Shown here piece by piece: positions 62,825 to 64,000 of a stretch of DNA of 64,000 nt. Origin of the DNA: Marinobacter sp. SS13-12 (lineage in GTDB: Bacteria; Pseudomonadota; Gammaproteobacteria; Pseudomonadales; Oleiphilaceae); the NCBI RefSeq assembly GCF_030227115.1, contig NZ_JASSUA010000004.1:186001-250000 (forward strand), given 5' to 3'. A program made the position numbers and the translations under genes. Under the pieces are notes generated by a model. It was given only the letters and a program-made list of their open reading frames with translations. It did no database searches and was not told the origin of the DNA. Positions within the stretch are counted from its first letter, which is position 1; the number at the start of each line of letters is the position of its first letter.

Positions 62825-64000
62825 TGCCTCACCTCCGTATCGATGACCAGCGCGCCAGAGGCATCCACTGTCAGGCGCTGCCCCTCCAATACCCATGTAG
62901 TGGAATCGAACTGCTCGATAACACAGGGCCCCGCAATCGAGTCGCCTGCCCCCAGTCGGCTGCGATCATAGACAGCCGCGGTCACACTTTCGCCGCTGTC
63001 GATATCCAGCACCTCCCGCTCCCCTTTGTAAGCAAGAGTGATGTCGCCGCCACGATCAATATCCTGCTCTGTTAACTGTGGAACTTTGATGCTGGCCTGC
63101 AAACGGAAGGTCACTATTTCGGCCGGCTCATCAGGCGCACTTTGCCCATACAAGTTGGCGTGCAAATTATCGAAATCCTGTTTGATCCCGGCTTTGTGCT
63201 CCTGACGGACCGGCACATTGGGGCAATCAACGGTCAGCTCGTAGCCCTGATGCAGGTAGCGAATATCCAGCTGATAACGCAGCTCCACCTCTTCCGGCTG
63301 AAAGCCTTCCTCACGGGCATCGGCGTATGCCTGCTTACCCAGCTCGTCCATCAGGGCGTTCATTTTACTGACATCAAACTCGTCCAGTATGCCCGGCGCA
63401 GAGCGGACATAAGTGTGCTTGACTTCAGTCTGCAGCAAGCCCAGGGCACTGTTCAGGCCCGGGTGACCGGGAACAATGACGCGGGGAATGCCCACTGCGC
63501 GAGCCAGCCAGCATGCATGCATAGGGCCAGCGCCACCAAACGGCACCAATGAAAAGCGACGGGGATCCTGGCCACGTTCCTGAAGCGCAAGCCGCAAGTC
63601 GATGGCCATGTGATTGTTCACGATTCGCAGAATGCCCGCCGCCGTATCCAGTGGCGTCAGGCCCAACGACTCGGCAATTTCCTCCATTGATCTGGTCGCC
63701 GCTTCCAGGTCCAGATGCATACGACCATCCAGAAGGCTTCCTGCACCCAATATGCCCACCACGAGATTGGCGTCTGTAATGGTAGGCCGGGTGCCACCGC
63801 GGCCATAACAGGCAGGGCCAGGGACAGCACCAGCACTGGCCGGGCCCACCTTCAGCAGGCCATCCTTCCCGACATAGGCCAAGGTTCCACCCCCCGCGCC
63901 CAGCGTACGCACCTGTAACATGGGCGTGCCCACATGCTGGCCTCCCAGCACACCTTCACTGGTCTGCTGAGCAAGTCCTCCCGCGATCACACAGATGTCA
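62821..64000 (-). CDS. hyuA: Hydantoinase A/oxoprolinase family protein (5' part outside window)
   Basis: About 393 codons of the C-terminal part are present; the frame continues open to the window edge, where it reads DICVIAGGLAQQ. Family motifs are HVGTPMLQVRTLGAGGGTLA (ASKHA-fold ATPase region), GPASAGAVPGPACYGRGG and LVPFGGAGPMHACWLARAVG. Full-length HyuA proteins are about 690 residues, so roughly 300 are missing. Partner of hyuB. Confidence 0.92.
   Translation of the reverse strand, partial: DICVIAGGLAQQTSEGVLGGQHVGTPMLQVRTLGAGGGTLAYVGKDGLLKVGPASAGAVPGPACYGRGGTRPTITDANLVVGILGAGSLLDGRMHLDLEAATRSMEEIAESLGLTPLDTAAGILRIVNNHMAIDLRLALQERGQDPRRFSLVPFGGAGPMHACWLARAVGIPRVIVPGHPGLNSALGLLQTEVKHTYVRSAPGILDEFDVSKMNALMDELGKQAYADAREEGFQPEEVELRYQLDIRYLHQGYELTVDCPNVPVRQEHKAGIKQDFDNLHANLYGQSAPDEPAEIVTFRLQASIKVPQLTEQDIDRGGDITLAYKGEREVLDIDSGESVTAAVYDRSRLGAGDSIAGPCVIEQFDSTTWVLEGQRLTVDASGALVIDTEVRQ

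Overview
The window looks like a chromosomal segment of a marine gammaproteobacterium, probably Marinobacter or a near relative. That placement is an inference from the moderately high GC content, the type of Fur-like sites, and the mixture of TRAP, TTT and NIS-siderophore genes; no rRNA or other taxonomic marker is present. Three blocks with different character lie side by side.

Block 1 (444-17434) is an iron-acquisition locus. A FecBCD-type ABC importer (444-3432, minus) is divergent from its ATPase (3529-4395), and is followed by a TonB-dependent receptor (4659-6746, minus). Divergent from the receptor is a tightly packed operon (6960-17434) whose gene order matches sbnA-B-C-D-E-F-G-H of staphyloferrin B biosynthesis: diaminopropionate synthesis (A, B), a citrate synthase of the SbnG type, a decarboxylase (H), an MFS exporter (D) and NIS synthetases. 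The E and F synthetases are fused into one 1172-residue protein, and sbnI is absent. Fur-like sites lie in both divergent promoter regions.

Block 2 (17435 to about 34370) is an accessory region of lower GC. It holds an XRE repressor/excisionase-like/integrase module with an operator-like inverted repeat, small genes including a helix-turn-helix protein with an in-frame hexanucleotide repeat, and a three-gene minus-strand operon. That operon encodes two very large tyrosine-recombinase-like proteins (1102 and 785 aa) and a 192-aa ParB-like protein, and it resembles the recently described gamma-mobile-trio layout. Next come minute membrane proteins (31, 31 and 74 aa), a stand-alone HipA N-terminal (HipS-like) protein, a ribbon-helix-helix protein and an orphan Xre/ParS-type antitoxin. 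A bphO-bphP phytochrome/diguanylate cyclase pair, a small periplasmic solute-binding protein and degraded IS21 and IS3 fragments complete this block.

Block 3 (34374-64000) is a catabolic and transport region. It contains a Nudix hydrolase, an IclR regulator, a HAD phosphatase and an MFS carrier. A long minus-strand operon (37999-50279) has a TTT transporter, a double-cupin protein, an EutA-like reactivase, a TAXI-TRAP transporter, a TauD/TfdA dioxygenase, an aldehyde dehydrogenase and an SDR. A divergent plus-strand operon (50802-59077) has a ThDP enzyme, a second aldehyde dehydrogenase, an SsuABC/TauABC-type importer, an isochorismatase-like amidohydrolase and a ketopantoate-reductase-like enzyme. 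A TauE-like exporter, an ornithine-cyclodeaminase-family protein and hydantoinase/oxoprolinase subunits B and A (A cut by the window edge) follow. Together these look like uptake and breakdown of one or a few organic acids, sulfonates or nitrogenous compounds. The substrate cannot be read from the sequence.
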